Shown: positions 36,543 through 45,345, counted from the first letter of the stretch. The stretch is DNA of 64,000 nucleotides from Nocardioides ganghwensis (GCF_014779655.1 NZ_JACXYX010000001.1:248001-312000), one strand, 5' to 3'. Notes: a model not told the origin generated them from the letters alone. Made by a program: numbers and translations.

Positions 36543-36575
36543 CCGAGCGAGGAACCAGCGAGGTGTGTCGAGACC
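36541..36575 (+). repeat. Dispersed repeat at the 3' end of the secreted protein gene
   Basis: The stop TAG opens AGCCGAGCGAGGAACCAGCG, followed by AGGTGTGTCGAGACC. The outer part matches the TGTCGAGACC arm of the copy in the VWA gene. It merges with the following terminator stem. Confidence 0.5.
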
Positions 36576-36604
36576 CGGCGCCGCCAACCAGGCGGCGTCG
36601 GGTC
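36572..36604. terminator. Hairpin terminator between convergent genes
   Basis: GACCCGGCGCCGCC and GGCGGCGTCGGGTC form a 14-bp stem with one G-U pair and loop AACCA. It ends one base before the stop of the YCII-like gene on the other strand. Confidence 0.75.
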
Positions 36605-36605
36605 C

Positions 36606-36947
36606 TCACGTGACGACCCGGACCTCCTGCGGCCAGCCGCAGCCCTCGGCCACCCGGGCGGCCCACATCTTGGCGGTCTCGATGTCGGGGACCTCGATGA
36701 TCGTGATCCCGCCGAGGTACTCCGTCGTCTCGGTGTACGGGCCGTCGGTGACCACCATCGTCCCGCTGGTCCCGTCGGCGCTGAACGCCTGCTCCATGTC
36801 CTCCACGAGCCCGCCGGCGAAGACGAGGACCCCGGCCTCCTCCATGTCGCGGACCACCGCCGTGGACGGCTCGACCCGGCTCTGGAACCACGCCTCGTCG
36901 TGGTCCCCGACCCACTGCTGGTGGAAGTAGATGGCGTACTGGGTCAT
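36606..36947 (-). CDS. YCII-related protein
   Basis: 113 residues; GGAGGAG precedes the ATG. It has the ferredoxin-like fold of the YCII/DGPF family: MTQYAIYFHQQWVG, the VAGGLVEDME segment and the MVVTDGPYTETTEYLGGITIIEVPD region, including the DGPYTE motif. Family members may be small metal-dependent enzymes or sigma-factor-associated proteins. No partner gene is adjacent. Confidence 0.85.
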   Translation of the reverse strand: MTQYAIYFHQQWVGDHDEAWFQSRVEPSTAVVRDMEEAGVLVFAGGLVEDMEQAFSADGTSGTMVVTDGPYTETTEYLGGITIIEVPDIETAKMWAARVAEGCGWPQEVRVVT

Positions 36948-37058
36948 GAGAGCTCCTCCGTCGGGGCCGCCCCGTGCGGCCTGTCACCACTGTGACGGAC
37001 GAGGGCCCTCCGATTCGACACCCGCCTCGTGTCACCGGGGCCGCGCGACACTGTGCGG

Positions 37059-37475
37059 GTGATCTCCCTCGACCTCGCCCTGCGCCTGCACCACGCCGGA
37101 GTGGCGTGGACGCCCGGCAACGGCGACCGCTTCTGGCTCCCCGACCGGGAGCTCGACGAGACGATCTTCACCGTCAGCGACATGGTCGTCGAGGTGCGCG
37201 ACCACGCCGGCGGTCGTGTCCTCGCCTTCAACGGCACGACCGAGTGGGCGTTGGACGCCATCGAGGAGCACGAGGTGGTGTGGCTGCCGCGCCTCGACCA
37301 GCTGCTCGACCTCCTCGGCCCGCGCTTCGTGAGCCTCACCGCGCGCTCGGGCGGGCACGTCGTCCGCGTGCGGTCGGGTCAGTCCGAGCAGGAGCACGTC
37401 GACGTGGGTGCGGCCGACGCGGCGGCACGCGCCGTGCTGGGCCTGATGGAGCAGGGCGGCCGGGCGGGCGCCTGA
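37059..37475 (+). CDS. Conserved actinobacterial protein of unknown function
   Basis: 138 residues from a GTG at 37059 (37053 is also open). Similar sequences are sometimes called pilus assembly proteins in actinobacterial annotation, but I see no pilin or ATPase motif. The start ISLDLALRLHHAGVAWTPGNGDRF and the acidic repeats suggest a small alpha/beta domain. GACACT stands six bases before 37059. It converges on msrA with a 7-base gap. Confidence 0.65.
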   Translation: MISLDLALRLHHAGVAWTPGNGDRFWLPDRELDETIFTVSDMVVEVRDHAGGRVLAFNGTTEWALDAIEEHEVVWLPRLDQLLDLLGPRFVSLTARSGGHVVRVRSGQSEQEHVDVGAADAAARAVLGLMEQGGRAGA

Positions 37476-37482
37476 CGCCGGT

Positions 37483-38133
37483 TCAGGCGGTCTCGGGGAA
37501 CGCCACTCCAGTGTTGGCGTGGCACCGGTAGCCGAACGGGTTCTTCGCCAGGTACTGCTGGTGGGCGTCCTCGGCGTAGTAGTACGGCGTCTCGCTGGCG
37601 GGGCGGATCTCGGTGGTGATCTCGCCGAGCCCGCGGCGGGCGAGCTCGTCGCCGTAGACCTTGGTCAGCTCGCGGGCCGTCTGCTCCTGCTCGGGGGTGG
37701 TCCAGTAGATCGCCGAGCGGTACTGCGTGCCGACGTCGTTGCCCTGACGCATCCCCTGCGTGGGGTCGTGGATCTCGAAGAACTTCTTGAGCAGGTCGGC
37801 GTACGACACCACGGACGGGTCGAAGACGACGCGGATGGCCTCGGTGTGGCCGGTGTGGCCGCTGCAGACCTCCTCGTACGTCGGGTGGGGCGTGCTGCCG
37901 CCGGCGTAGCCGACCGAGGTCGACCAGACGCCGGGGAGCTGCCAGTAGATCTCCTCCGCGCCCCAGAAGCAGCCGAGACCGAGGATCGCGACCTCGTGGC
38001 CCTCGGGGACCTCGTCTGTGACGACGGGCGCGTCGAGCACCACGTGACGGCCCAGCGACCACGGCTGCTGCGAGCGTCCCGGGAGCGCCTGGTCGGCGGA
38101 GGGCAGGGTCGTGGGCTTGCCGAATCCGAACAT
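37483..38133 (-). CDS. msrA: Peptide methionine sulfoxide reductase A
   Basis: 216 residues. It reduces (S)-methionine sulfoxide in proteins. The GCFWG motif holds the catalytic C55. [41 protein letters not shown] and FGYRCH supply the substrate pocket and the resolving Cys near the C-terminus. It has a 40-residue N-terminal extension typical of actinobacterial forms. Confidence 0.96.
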   Translation of the reverse strand: MFGFGKPTTLPSADQALPGRSQQPWSLGRHVVLDAPVVTDEVPEGHEVAILGLGCFWGAEEIYWQLPGVWSTSVGYAGGSTPHPTYEEVCSGHTGHTEAIRVVFDPSVVSYADLLKKFFEIHDPTQGMRQGNDVGTQYRSAIYWTTPEQEQTARELTKVYGDELARRGLGEITTEIRPASETPYYYAEDAHQQYLAKNPFGYRCHANTGVAFPETA

Positions 38134-38269
38134 GCGCCCATTCTCCCCGGTCGGGCAAGCGGTTCCACGTTCAACTGGACTAGACGTCGTACTACTACCG
38201 ATGACCCGATGTCAGCGCTGGGCCACCGTGAGCGGTCACAGCTCTTTCCCGTCTGAAAGGAATCGCGTC

Positions 38270-38953
38270 ATGTCTTCACGTCGATCGGTGCGGCAGGTCC
38301 TCGTCGCCGTCCTCCTCGGAGTCCTGGTCGGGGGCGGGCTCATGGCCGTCACGCCCGCTGGGGCCGAGGTGAGCAGCGCGGTGGCGACCAACTGGAAGAA
38401 GATCTGGAAGAAGAACCTCAAGCCGCTCGCCGACAAGCGCTACTACACCAAGAAGCAGAGCGACGCGAAGTACCAGCCCAAGGGCAGCTACGAGACGGCA
38501 GGCTCGGGCTACTCCAAGGCCGAGACCTACAGCAAGACCGAGGTCGACTCGAAGCTGGCGCCGTTCGTGAACTCCGTAGCGGCGCACGCCGGCGGTGACC
38601 AGGCCCTCGCGCTCTCGACCACCGACACCGTCGTCCGCTCGGTGAGCATCATGCCGCCCGCCAACGGCACCGTGATCGTGTCGTCCGGCGGATACATCTG
38701 GGCAACGGCGGCCAGCGACGTGGTCGCCCGCTGCTCCGTCACGCCGGGGACCGTGCTGGATGGTGACTCCTACCAGTACGTGAACATGCCTGGGGCGGCG
38801 ATCGCCCAGAGCGAGGTGATCGGAGCCTCGCGCGGCTTCGCCGTCACCAAGGGCTCGCTCTTCACCGCGAACCTGGTGTGCGACGTGTTCGCCGGATCCG
38901 CGAGCGCGTCAGTCTCCGACAGCAGCCTGACCGCGATCTTCGCGCCCAACTGA
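38270..38953 (+). CDS. Secreted protein with tail-fibre-like YYTKxxSDAKY repeats
   Basis: 227 residues; AAAGGA precedes the ATG. Residues 1-33 are a signal peptide. Residues about 50-95 contain a repeated lysine/tyrosine motif (KRYYTKKQSDAKYQPKGSY, then SKAETYSKTEVDSKL), which is found in phage tail fibres and trimeric surface proteins. The remaining 120 residues are beta-rich with two cysteines. A 13-bp terminator follows. A surface or adhesin role is inferred. Confidence 0.65.
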   Translation: MSSRRSVRQVLVAVLLGVLVGGGLMAVTPAGAEVSSAVATNWKKIWKKNLKPLADKRYYTKKQSDAKYQPKGSYETAGSGYSKAETYSKTEVDSKLAPFVNSVAAHAGGDQALALSTTDTVVRSVSIMPPANGTVIVSSGGYIWATAASDVVARCSVTPGTVLDGDSYQYVNMPGAAIAQSEVIGASRGFAVTKGSLFTANLVCDVFAGSASASVSDSSLTAIFAPN

Positions 38954-38972
38954 TCCCCCGGTCTCCAGGGAA

Positions 38973-39007
38973 GAACGGCCGTCACGCCCCATACGTGGCG
39001 GCCGTTC
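38973..39007. terminator. Hairpin terminator
   Basis: GAACGGCCGTCAC and GTGGCGGCCGTTC form a 13-bp stem with one G-U pair and a 9-base loop, 20 bases after the stop and 50 bases before the next GTG. Confidence 0.7.
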
Positions 39008-39044
39008 CGCTGTCCTCCCTGCGAGGCGCGCCGCGGGCTGGGTC

Positions 39045-39050
39045 TACGCT
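39045..39050 (+). promoter_or_regulatory. -10 box of a leaderless promoter (cystathionine gamma-synthase)
   Basis: TACGCT lies six bases before the GTG at 39057; there is no ribosome binding site between them. Confidence 0.5.
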
Positions 39051-39056
39051 CGCGGT

Positions 39057-40217
39057 GTGACCCAGGAACGTGCCGACAAGGCGGGGTTCGAGACGCGTGC
39101 GATCCACGCCGGCTACGAGCCCGACGCGATGACCGGGGCGGTCAACCCGCCCATCTACGCCAGCAGCACCTACAAGCAGGACGGCGTCGGCGGGCTGCGC
39201 GGCGGCTACGAGTACAGCCGCTCGGCCAACCCCACCCGTACGGCCCTCGAGGGTGCGCTGGCCGCGGTGGAGGAGGGGGAGCGGGGCTTCGCCTTCGCCT
39301 CCGGCCTCGCCGCCGAGGACACGATCATCCGGGCCCTGACCGGCCCGGGCGACCACGTCGTCATCCCCGACGACGCCTACGGCGGCACCTTCCGCCTGTT
39401 CGACAAGGTCGCCAAGGTCTGGGGCCTCGACCACAGCCCCGCCCCGGTCGCCGACACCGACGCCGTGGGCGCGGCGATCGAGCCGGGCCGTACGAAGCTG
39501 GTCTGGGTCGAGACGCCCACCAACCCGATGCTCACCATCGGCGACATCGAGGCCCTCGCGACCGTGGCGCACGACGCGGGCGCGCTGCTCGTCGTCGACA
39601 ACACCTTCGCCTCGCCCTACCTCCAGCAGCCGCTCACGCTCGGCGCGGACGTGGTGGTCCACTCGACGACCAAGTACGTCGGCGGGCACAGCGACGTGGT
39701 CGGGGGAGCGGTCGTCGTGCGCGACCTCGACCTCGCCGAGAGGATCGGCTTCCACCAGAACGCCATGGGTGCCGTCGCCGGCCCCTTCGACGCGTTCCTC
39801 ACCCACCGCGGCCTCAAGACGCTGGGCGTACGCATGGACCGCCACTGCGACAACGCCGAGCGCCTCGTGGCGTTCCTCGACGGTGACCCGCGGGTCGCCG
39901 AGGTGATCTACCCCGGGCTCGCGGCCCACCCCGGCCACGAGGTCGCGGCCCGGCAGATGAAGCGCTTCGGCGGGATGATCTCCTTCCGCGTCGCGGGCGG
40001 CGAGCAGCAGGCGCTGGCGGTCTGCGAGCGGGCCGAGGTCTTCACCCTCGGCGAGTCGCTCGGCGGCGTCGAGTCGCTCATCGAGCACCCCGGCCGGATG
40101 ACGCACGCCAGCGTCGCCGGCACCGACCTCGAGGTCCCCGCCGACCTGATCCGCCTCAGCGTCGGCATCGAGAGCGTCGACGACCTCGTCGCCGACCTCG
40201 ACCGGGCGCTGGGCTGA
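39057..40217 (+). CDS. metB: Cystathionine gamma-synthase/lyase
   Basis: 386 residues, a fold-type I PLP enzyme of the Cys/Met metabolism family. K206 in HSTTKYVGGHSD is the PLP lysine; YEYSRSANPTR and ASGLAAE are family motifs, and SLGGVESLIEHPGRMTH is at the C-terminus. It is typical of actinobacterial MetB, which also acts as a cystathionine gamma-lyase, and with Cbs (13274) could carry sulfur from homocysteine to cysteine. Lyase or synthase direction cannot be settled by sequence. It lies 24.4 kb from cbs. Confidence 0.92.
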   Translation: MTQERADKAGFETRAIHAGYEPDAMTGAVNPPIYASSTYKQDGVGGLRGGYEYSRSANPTRTALEGALAAVEEGERGFAFASGLAAEDTIIRALTGPGDHVVIPDDAYGGTFRLFDKVAKVWGLDHSPAPVADTDAVGAAIEPGRTKLVWVETPTNPMLTIGDIEALATVAHDAGALLVVDNTFASPYLQQPLTLGADVVVHSTTKYVGGHSDVVGGAVVVRDLDLAERIGFHQNAMGAVAGPFDAFLTHRGLKTLGVRMDRHCDNAERLVAFLDGDPRVAEVIYPGLAAHPGHEVAARQMKRFGGMISFRVAGGEQQALAVCERAEVFTLGESLGGVESLIEHPGRMTHASVAGTDLEVPADLIRLSVGIESVDDLVADLDRALG

Positions 40218-40220
40218 GGC

Positions 40221-40544
40221 GTGGACGCACCCGAGGTGCCGGACATCCGGTTCTCGCTCGCCAACGAGCGCACGTTCCTCGCCTACGAACGCACCGCGAT
40301 CGGCCTGGTCGCCGCGGCGCTGGCGGTCTTCCACCTGCTCGAGCCGTCGGTGACGCAGAAGGTGCTCGGCCTGCTCCTCCTGGCGTCGGCAGTGATCGCC
40401 GCGGGCGGTGGCTGGCTGCGCTTCCGGCAGGCCGACCGGGCGATCCGGTCGGGCCGTGACCTGCCGGCCGGCACCACCGTCCACCTGATGGCGGCCGCGG
40501 TGCTGGTCGTGATCGTCGCCGCCGGCATCTCGGTGGTGGTGTGA
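40221..40544 (+). CDS. DUF202 family membrane protein
   Basis: 107 residues with three membrane segments. The hallmark is the N-terminal IRFSLANERTFLAYERTAIGL. Members (YidH type) have unknown function; in yeast the domain belongs to vacuolar transport proteins. GTG starts 3 bases after the metB stop, and it overlaps the next gene by GTGA, so the run metB to ilvA may be one operon. Confidence 0.87.
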   Translation: MDAPEVPDIRFSLANERTFLAYERTAIGLVAAALAVFHLLEPSVTQKVLGLLLLASAVIAAGGGWLRFRQADRAIRSGRDLPAGTTVHLMAAAVLVVIVAAGISVVV

Positions 40545-42001
40545 GCACCGGGACCGTGGCCGGCTGCGTGGTGTGCGTCGACTTCGGCTCCACGTTCACC
40601 AAGGCGGCGCTCGTGGACCTCGCGACCGGCGACCTCCTCGCCACCGCCAGCCACCCGACGACGCTGCCCGACGCGGACGGGCATGGTGACGTGCTCGACG
40701 GGTACGACGCCTGCGTGGCCGCACTCGTCGAGCAGGACCCCCGCGCAGCCGGCGCCGACGTCCTCGCCTGCTCGAGCGCGGGCGGCGGCCTGCGGATCGC
40801 CGTGGTCGGCAACGAGGAGCTGGTGACCGCCGAGGCCGGGCGCCGCGTCGCGCTCTCGAGCGGCGGCAAGGTCGTGCTGGTGCTGCACGGGGGCCTCGAC
40901 TCCGACAAGCTCATCGCGCTCCGCGAGGCCGAGCCCGACGTCGTCCTGCTCGTCGGTGGCACCGACGGCGGCAACGCCGAGGTGCTCGAGGGGGACGCCG
41001 CCTTCCTGTCCCGGGTGCCGTGGCCCGGGCCCGTCGTCGTGGCCGGCAACGTCGAGTCGCAGCCGCTGGTCGCCGACCTCCTGGCGGCGTCCCGCACGCC
41101 GTACGTCCTCGCCGACAACGTGGTGCCGAAGATCGGCGTCCTGGCGCCCGACAGCGCACGCCGCGCGATCCGCGAGATCTTCCTCAGCCACGTCATCGGC
41201 GGCAAGCACCTCAGCAGCCGCACCGACGCCGACGGGCGCAGCTTCACCGAGATGGTGCGCGGCGCCACCCCCGACGTGGTGCTCACCGGCGTCGAGCTGC
41301 TCGCCCGCGGCCTCGACGACGAGCACCCCGGGGCCGGCGACGTCGTGGTGGTCGACGTCGGCGGCGCCACCACCGACGTGCACAGCGTCGTCGAGCTCGA
41401 CCCGGAGGACAGCGGGCTCGCCCGCGAGGTCGTCGCCACCACGCCCGTCACGCGCACCGTCGAGGGCGACCTCGGCATGCGCTGGTCGGCGATCTCCACG
41501 GTCGAGGCCGCATGGGGCTCCGACCCTTCGACGGGCCCAGGACACGACCTGCACGCCGCCGCCGTACGCCGCCGCACCAACCCGGACCTCCTGCCCGACG
41601 ACTGCTCCGACCCGACCGCCGAGCGTGATGCCGACCTCGCCATCGCGGCGGCCGCCGTACGCCTCGCGCTCGAGCGCCACGCCGGCCGGTCGAAGGTCGT
41701 CGTGAGCCCCGAGGGGCGCGTCGTCGAGCGCAGCGGCAAGGACCTCCGCGAGGTCGACCTGCTGGTCGGCTCGGGTGGCGTGCTGCGCCACGGCGGGCCC
41801 GACGCCGTACGCCGGGTGCTGGCCCCCGCGACCGGTGACGCCTTCGAGGGCGGCTGGCAGCTGCCGCGCGACCCCGCCGTCGTCGTGGACCGCGACTACG
41901 TGCTGGCCGCCGCCGGCCTCCTCGCCGACGAGCACCCCGTCACGGCGCACCGGCTCGTACGCCGCCTGGACCCGTCGACGATCGGTAGCGTGACCACGTG
42001 A
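40541..42001 (+). CDS. GlmL/MutL-like ASKHA ATPase
   Basis: 486 residues; GTG overlaps the upstream stop. The nucleotide-binding motifs are CVDFGSTFTKAALVD at the N-terminus, VLLVGGTDGGN and VDVGGATTDVHSVVE near residue 280. This is the GlmL/MutL family, which in clostridia is encoded with the adenosylcobalamin-dependent glutamate mutase and probably reactivates it. No mutase subunits are encoded nearby. A DPSTG tract (near residue 330) is encoded by a dispersed repeat. Confidence 0.82.
   Translation: MSTGTVAGCVVCVDFGSTFTKAALVDLATGDLLATASHPTTLPDADGHGDVLDGYDACVAALVEQDPRAAGADVLACSSAGGGLRIAVVGNEELVTAEAGRRVALSSGGKVVLVLHGGLDSDKLIALREAEPDVVLLVGGTDGGNAEVLEGDAAFLSRVPWPGPVVVAGNVESQPLVADLLAASRTPYVLADNVVPKIGVLAPDSARRAIREIFLSHVIGGKHLSSRTDADGRSFTEMVRGATPDVVLTGVELLARGLDDEHPGAGDVVVVDVGGATTDVHSVVELDPEDSGLAREVVATTPVTRTVEGDLGMRWSAISTVEAAWGSDPSTGPGHDLHAAAVRRRTNPDLLPDDCSDPTAERDADLAIAAAAVRLALERHAGRSKVVVSPEGRVVERSGKDLREVDLLVGSGGVLRHGGPDAVRRVLAPATGDAFEGGWQLPRDPAVVVDRDYVLAAAGLLADEHPVTAHRLVRRLDPSTIGSVTT
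41521..41544 (+). repeat. Dispersed CCCTTCGAC repeat encoding DPSTG, copy 1
   Basis: CGACCCTTCGACGGG followed by CCCAGGACA within the GlmL-like gene, giving DPSTGPG. The copy at 45730-45755 (minus strand) is nearly identical. Confidence 0.65.
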
Positions 42002-43392
42002 GCGAGCAGCCCCCTCGCGGGCACGACGAGCCCGACGGGTCCTCGGCCGTCGCCGCGGACGAGGAGACGGGGCGCCGGCGTCTCTTCCAGGCGCTCGGTC
42101 GCGGTGACGACGACGACCGGCTGACCGAGCGGTTCGTCGCGCAGTGGGCGCAGATGCGCGCGGAGCGCCGCGCCGAGCCGGTCGTCCCCACCGGACCCTC
42201 CAACTTCACCCGGGCGCAGGTGCCGTGGGGGCTCGACCTCGCCGCGGCGTGGTCGTGGCGGCTGGTCGTGATCGCCGCGGCCGGCCTCGGCGTGCTGTGG
42301 CTGATGCGCTTCTTCGCCGTGATCACGCTCCCGATCGCCATCTCGCTGCTGATCGCCGCGCTCGCCAGCCCGATGGTCCACGCGCTGCGCCGCATCGGGC
42401 TGCCCCGCGGCCCGTCGACCGGCGTGGTGATGGTCGTCGGGATCGGCACCGTCGCGATGCTGCTCACCTTCGTGGGCCAGCAGGTGGCGCAGGGGGCGAG
42501 CGACCTCGCCGACTCGGTGGTGACCGGTCTCGAGCAGATCCGCGACTGGCTGCGCAACGGGCCGCTCCACGTCTCCGAGTCGCAGCTCGACGCCTACCTC
42601 GAGCAGGTGCAGGGCGCCGTCTCCGACAGCACCGGCACCGACGGCATGGTCACCCGGGTGACCGAGGTCGGCACGGCGGTGGGCCACGTCGTCGCCGGCT
42701 TCTTCATCGTCCTGTTCTCCACCTACTTCTTCCTCGCCGACGGCGAGCGGATCTGGGCGTGGCTGGTGCGCCTCGCCCCTCGGGCCGCGCGCGAGCGGGC
42801 CGACGCCTCGGGCCGCGTGGCGTGGGTGTCGCTGACCCAGTTCGTCCGAGCCACCGTCCTCGTCGCCCTTGCCGACGCCGTCGGCATCATGGCCGTCGCC
42901 TGGTTCCTCGACGTCCCGTTCGTCGTCGCGATCGGCGTGCTCGTCTTCCTCGGCGCCTTCGTGCCGATGATCGGTGCGACCATCGCGGGTTCGGTCGCGA
43001 TCCTCGTCGCGCTCGTCGACCAGGGGCCGTGGACAGCGCTGCTGATGTTCGGCGGCGTCATCCTCGTGCAGCAGATCGAGGGCCACGTCCTCCAGCCGTT
43101 CCTCATGGGCCGCTTCGTCTCGCTCCACCCGCTCGGCGTGATCGTCGCGATCGGCTGCGGCGTCCTCGTCGCCGGCATCGCGGGCGCGCTCATCGCCGTA
43201 CCACTCGCCGCCGCGGGCAACGCGGTCGCCCAGCACCTCGCGTCCTACACCTCCATCGGCGAGGAGGGCCACGACGACGCCCTCGACCTCGACATCGGAC
43301 CGCCACCGACCGAGGCCGACCTGCTGCCCGACGACGACAGCCCCCTCGCCGGCCCCGAGGCGCCCGACGACGACGACAAGGACCCGTCATGA
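41998..43392 (+). CDS. AI-2E family transporter
   Basis: 464 residues; GTGA overlap with the GlmL gene. It has about seven to eight membrane segments, the central helices bearing the family pattern QQVAQGASDLADSVV, then FFIVLFSTYFFLADGERIW and FVPMIGATIAGSVAILVAL, GHVLQPFLMGRFVSLHPLGV. Long acidic tails occur at both ends. Despite the family name, most members export ions or unknown solutes. The stop overlaps ilvA by ATGA. Confidence 0.88.
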   Translation: MSEQPPRGHDEPDGSSAVAADEETGRRRLFQALGRGDDDDRLTERFVAQWAQMRAERRAEPVVPTGPSNFTRAQVPWGLDLAAAWSWRLVVIAAAGLGVLWLMRFFAVITLPIAISLLIAALASPMVHALRRIGLPRGPSTGVVMVVGIGTVAMLLTFVGQQVAQGASDLADSVVTGLEQIRDWLRNGPLHVSESQLDAYLEQVQGAVSDSTGTDGMVTRVTEVGTAVGHVVAGFFIVLFSTYFFLADGERIWAWLVRLAPRAARERADASGRVAWVSLTQFVRATVLVALADAVGIMAVAWFLDVPFVVAIGVLVFLGAFVPMIGATIAGSVAILVALVDQGPWTALLMFGGVILVQQIEGHVLQPFLMGRFVSLHPLGVIVAIGCGVLVAGIAGALIAVPLAAAGNAVAQHLASYTSIGEEGHDDALDLDIGPPPTEADLLPDDDSPLAGPEAPDDDDKDPS

Positions 43393-44597
43393 CCGACGAA
43401 TGCACCCTGGCCGACATCCTGGCCGCGCGCGAGATGCTCGAGGGCGTCACCGTGACCACGCCCATGGAGGAGTCGCGCTGGCTCTCCGCGCTGGTGGGCG
43501 GCCCGGTGTCGCTGAAGTGCGAGAACCTCCAGCGCACGGGCTCCTTCAAGTCCCGCGGCGCCTACGTCCGCATCGCCCGGCTCTCCGCCGAGGAGCGGGC
43601 CAAGGGCGTCGTCGCGGCCTCGGCCGGCAACCACGCCCAGGGAGTGGCCCTCGCCGCCGCGACCCTCGGCATCTCCTCCACCGTCTTCATGCCAGAGGGG
43701 GCGCCGATCCCCAAGGAGAAGGCCACCCGGGGCTACGGCGCGGACGTCGTCTTCCACGGTCGCTACCTCGAGGACTCGCTCGCCGCGGCGCGCGAGTTCT
43801 CCGAGCAGACCGGTGCTGTCCTGATCCACCCCTTCGACCACGTCGACATCGTGGCCGGCCAGGGGACGCTGGGCCTCGAGGTCCTCGAGCAGTCGCCCGA
43901 CGTACGCACGGTGCTGGTGCCGACGGGCGGCGGCGGGCTGCTGGCCGGGGTGGCGATCGCGATCAAGGCGCTGCGCCCCGACGTACGCGTGGTGGGCGTG
44001 CAGGCCGAGGGCGCGGCGGCGTACCCCGGGTCGCTCGCGGCGGGGCACCCCGTGCCGCTGGAGTCGATGAGCACGATGGCCGACGGCATCGCGGTCGGGC
44101 GCCCGGGCGACATCACCTTCGCCGCGGTGCGCGACCACGTGGACGAGATCATCACCGTCTCCGAGGAGTCGCTCTCGCGGGCGCTGCTGGCGCTGATCGA
44201 GCGGGCCAAGCAGGTCGTGGAGCCCGCGGGCGCCGCTGCGGTGGCGGCGCTGCTCGACAACCCCACCGGCTTCGAGACCCCGGTCGTCGCGGTGCTGTCC
44301 GGCGGCAACATCGACCCGCTCCTGCTGAGCAAGGTCATCCGGCACGGCCTCGCCGCCGCCGGGCGCTACCTCTACCTGCGCGTGTGCATCCCCGACCTCC
44401 CCGGCGGGCTCGCGTCGCTGCTGTCGGAGATCGGCGCCGAGGGCGCCAACGTCCTCGAGGTCGCCCACGAGCGGATCTCGCCGTCGCTGACGCTCAACGA
44501 GGTCGAGGTGCGCATCCAGCTCGAGACCCGGGGCGAGGCGCACGCCGAGCACCTGATGGAGCGGCTGCGCGAGCGGGGCTACCGGGTCAACGACTGA
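43389..44597 (+). CDS. ilvA: Threonine ammonia-lyase (biosynthetic type with one ACT domain)
   Basis: 402 residues. It deaminates threonine to 2-oxobutanoate, the first step of isoleucine synthesis. K54 in QRTGSFKSRGA binds PLP; SAGNHAQGVAL and GGGGLLAGVA follow. The C-terminal ACT domain (about 325-402) is single, so it is the short form. It could feed from the transsulfuration pathway, which also yields 2-oxobutanoate. The stop lies at the edge of a large inverted repeat shared with the greA end. Confidence 0.92.
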   Translation: MTDECTLADILAAREMLEGVTVTTPMEESRWLSALVGGPVSLKCENLQRTGSFKSRGAYVRIARLSAEERAKGVVAASAGNHAQGVALAAATLGISSTVFMPEGAPIPKEKATRGYGADVVFHGRYLEDSLAAAREFSEQTGAVLIHPFDHVDIVAGQGTLGLEVLEQSPDVRTVLVPTGGGGLLAGVAIAIKALRPDVRVVGVQAEGAAAYPGSLAAGHPVPLESMSTMADGIAVGRPGDITFAAVRDHVDEIITVSEESLSRALLALIERAKQVVEPAGAAAVAALLDNPTGFETPVVAVLSGGNIDPLLLSKVIRHGLAAAGRYLYLRVCIPDLPGGLASLLSEIGAEGANVLEVAHERISPSLTLNEVEVRIQLETRGEAHAEHLMERLRERGYRVND

Positions 44598-44649
44598 GCG
44601 GTGAGTGGCGCAGGTCCTGCGGTCGCAGAACCTGTCTCACTCACCGCTC
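44596..44649. terminator. Cruciform-like terminator between ilvA and greA
   Basis: GAGCGGTGAGT (44596-44606) pairs exactly with ACTCACCGCTC (44639-44649). Inside are a CAGGT/ACCTG pair and CTGCG/CGCAG. The left arm begins in the ilvA stop codon. It can act on both convergent genes. Confidence 0.65.
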
Positions 44650-44676
44650 CGAGGCGGCGGTCGCGCGCGAGAGCGC

Positions 44677-45168
44677 TCAGGCCTTGTAGGGCTCCGCGTC
44701 GACGATCGTGACGCTCAGCTCCTTGCCGTTGGGCGCGGTGTAGGTGACCTTGTCGCCCTTGGACTTGCCGTTGATCGCGGCGCCCATCGCCGACTCGGGC
44801 GAGTAGACGTCGAGGGTGTCGCCGTCGGAGAGGTTCTCGCGGGCGCCGAGGAGGAACTTCTCCTCGTCGCCGCCGCCGAAGTCGACCGTCACGACCATGC
44901 CGGGCTCGACGACGCCGTCGTCGGGCGGCGTCTCGCCCACCTCGGCGCGACGCAGCATGTCCTCGAGCTGCCGGATCCGGGCCTCCTGCTTGCCCTGGTC
45001 GTCCTTGGCCGCGTGGTAGCCGCTGTTCTCCTTGAGGTCGCCCTCGTCGCGCGCGGCGGCGATCTTCTCGATGATCTCCTGCCGCTTGGGGCCCTTGAGG
45101 TCGTCGAGCTCGGCCCGCAGCTTGTCGTAGGCCTCCTGGGTCAGCCAGATGGTGCCCTGGTCGGTCAT
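44677..45168 (-). CDS. greA: Transcription elongation factor GreA
   Basis: 163 residues. It stimulates transcript cleavage in stalled RNA polymerase. The N-terminal coiled coil includes LTQEAYDKLRAELDDLK and the tip residues of RDEGDLKENSGYHAAKDDQ, with the acidic D/E pair that reaches the polymerase centre. The C-terminal FKBP-like domain ends with SPESAMGAAINGKSKGD. The ATG at 45168 has AGGAG nine bases upstream; an in-frame extension before it is unlikely. Confidence 0.95.
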   Translation of the reverse strand: MTDQGTIWLTQEAYDKLRAELDDLKGPKRQEIIEKIAAARDEGDLKENSGYHAAKDDQGKQEARIRQLEDMLRRAEVGETPPDDGVVEPGMVVTVDFGGGDEEKFLLGARENLSDGDTLDVYSPESAMGAAINGKSKGDKVTYTAPNGKELSVTIVDAEPYKA

Positions 45169-45194
45169 GTCACTACTCCTGCTCACGTGGTGCT

Positions 45195-45228
45195 GGGATG
45201 CGGGTGTGCCTCAGCGCACCCGCATCGG
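45195..45228 (-). other. Leader hairpin upstream of greA
   Basis: GATGCGGGTG (45197-45206) pairs exactly with CACCCGCATC (45217-45226), with two further weaker pairs inside. It lies 29-58 bases before the GreA start, in its 5' leader. No T-run follows in the direction of greA, so a terminator is not certain; E. coli greA is known to have a structured leader. Confidence 0.45.
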
Positions 45229-45345
45229 GTCGATTGATGTCTTCCGTCCGATCGGAGTCGGCGCGGCGACGGACGTCGGCCAGCGCACCCGGACGGGCAG
45301 AACGTTCAGGTTAGCAAGACCCGGGCAAAAGCGCAGGTGGACGAC

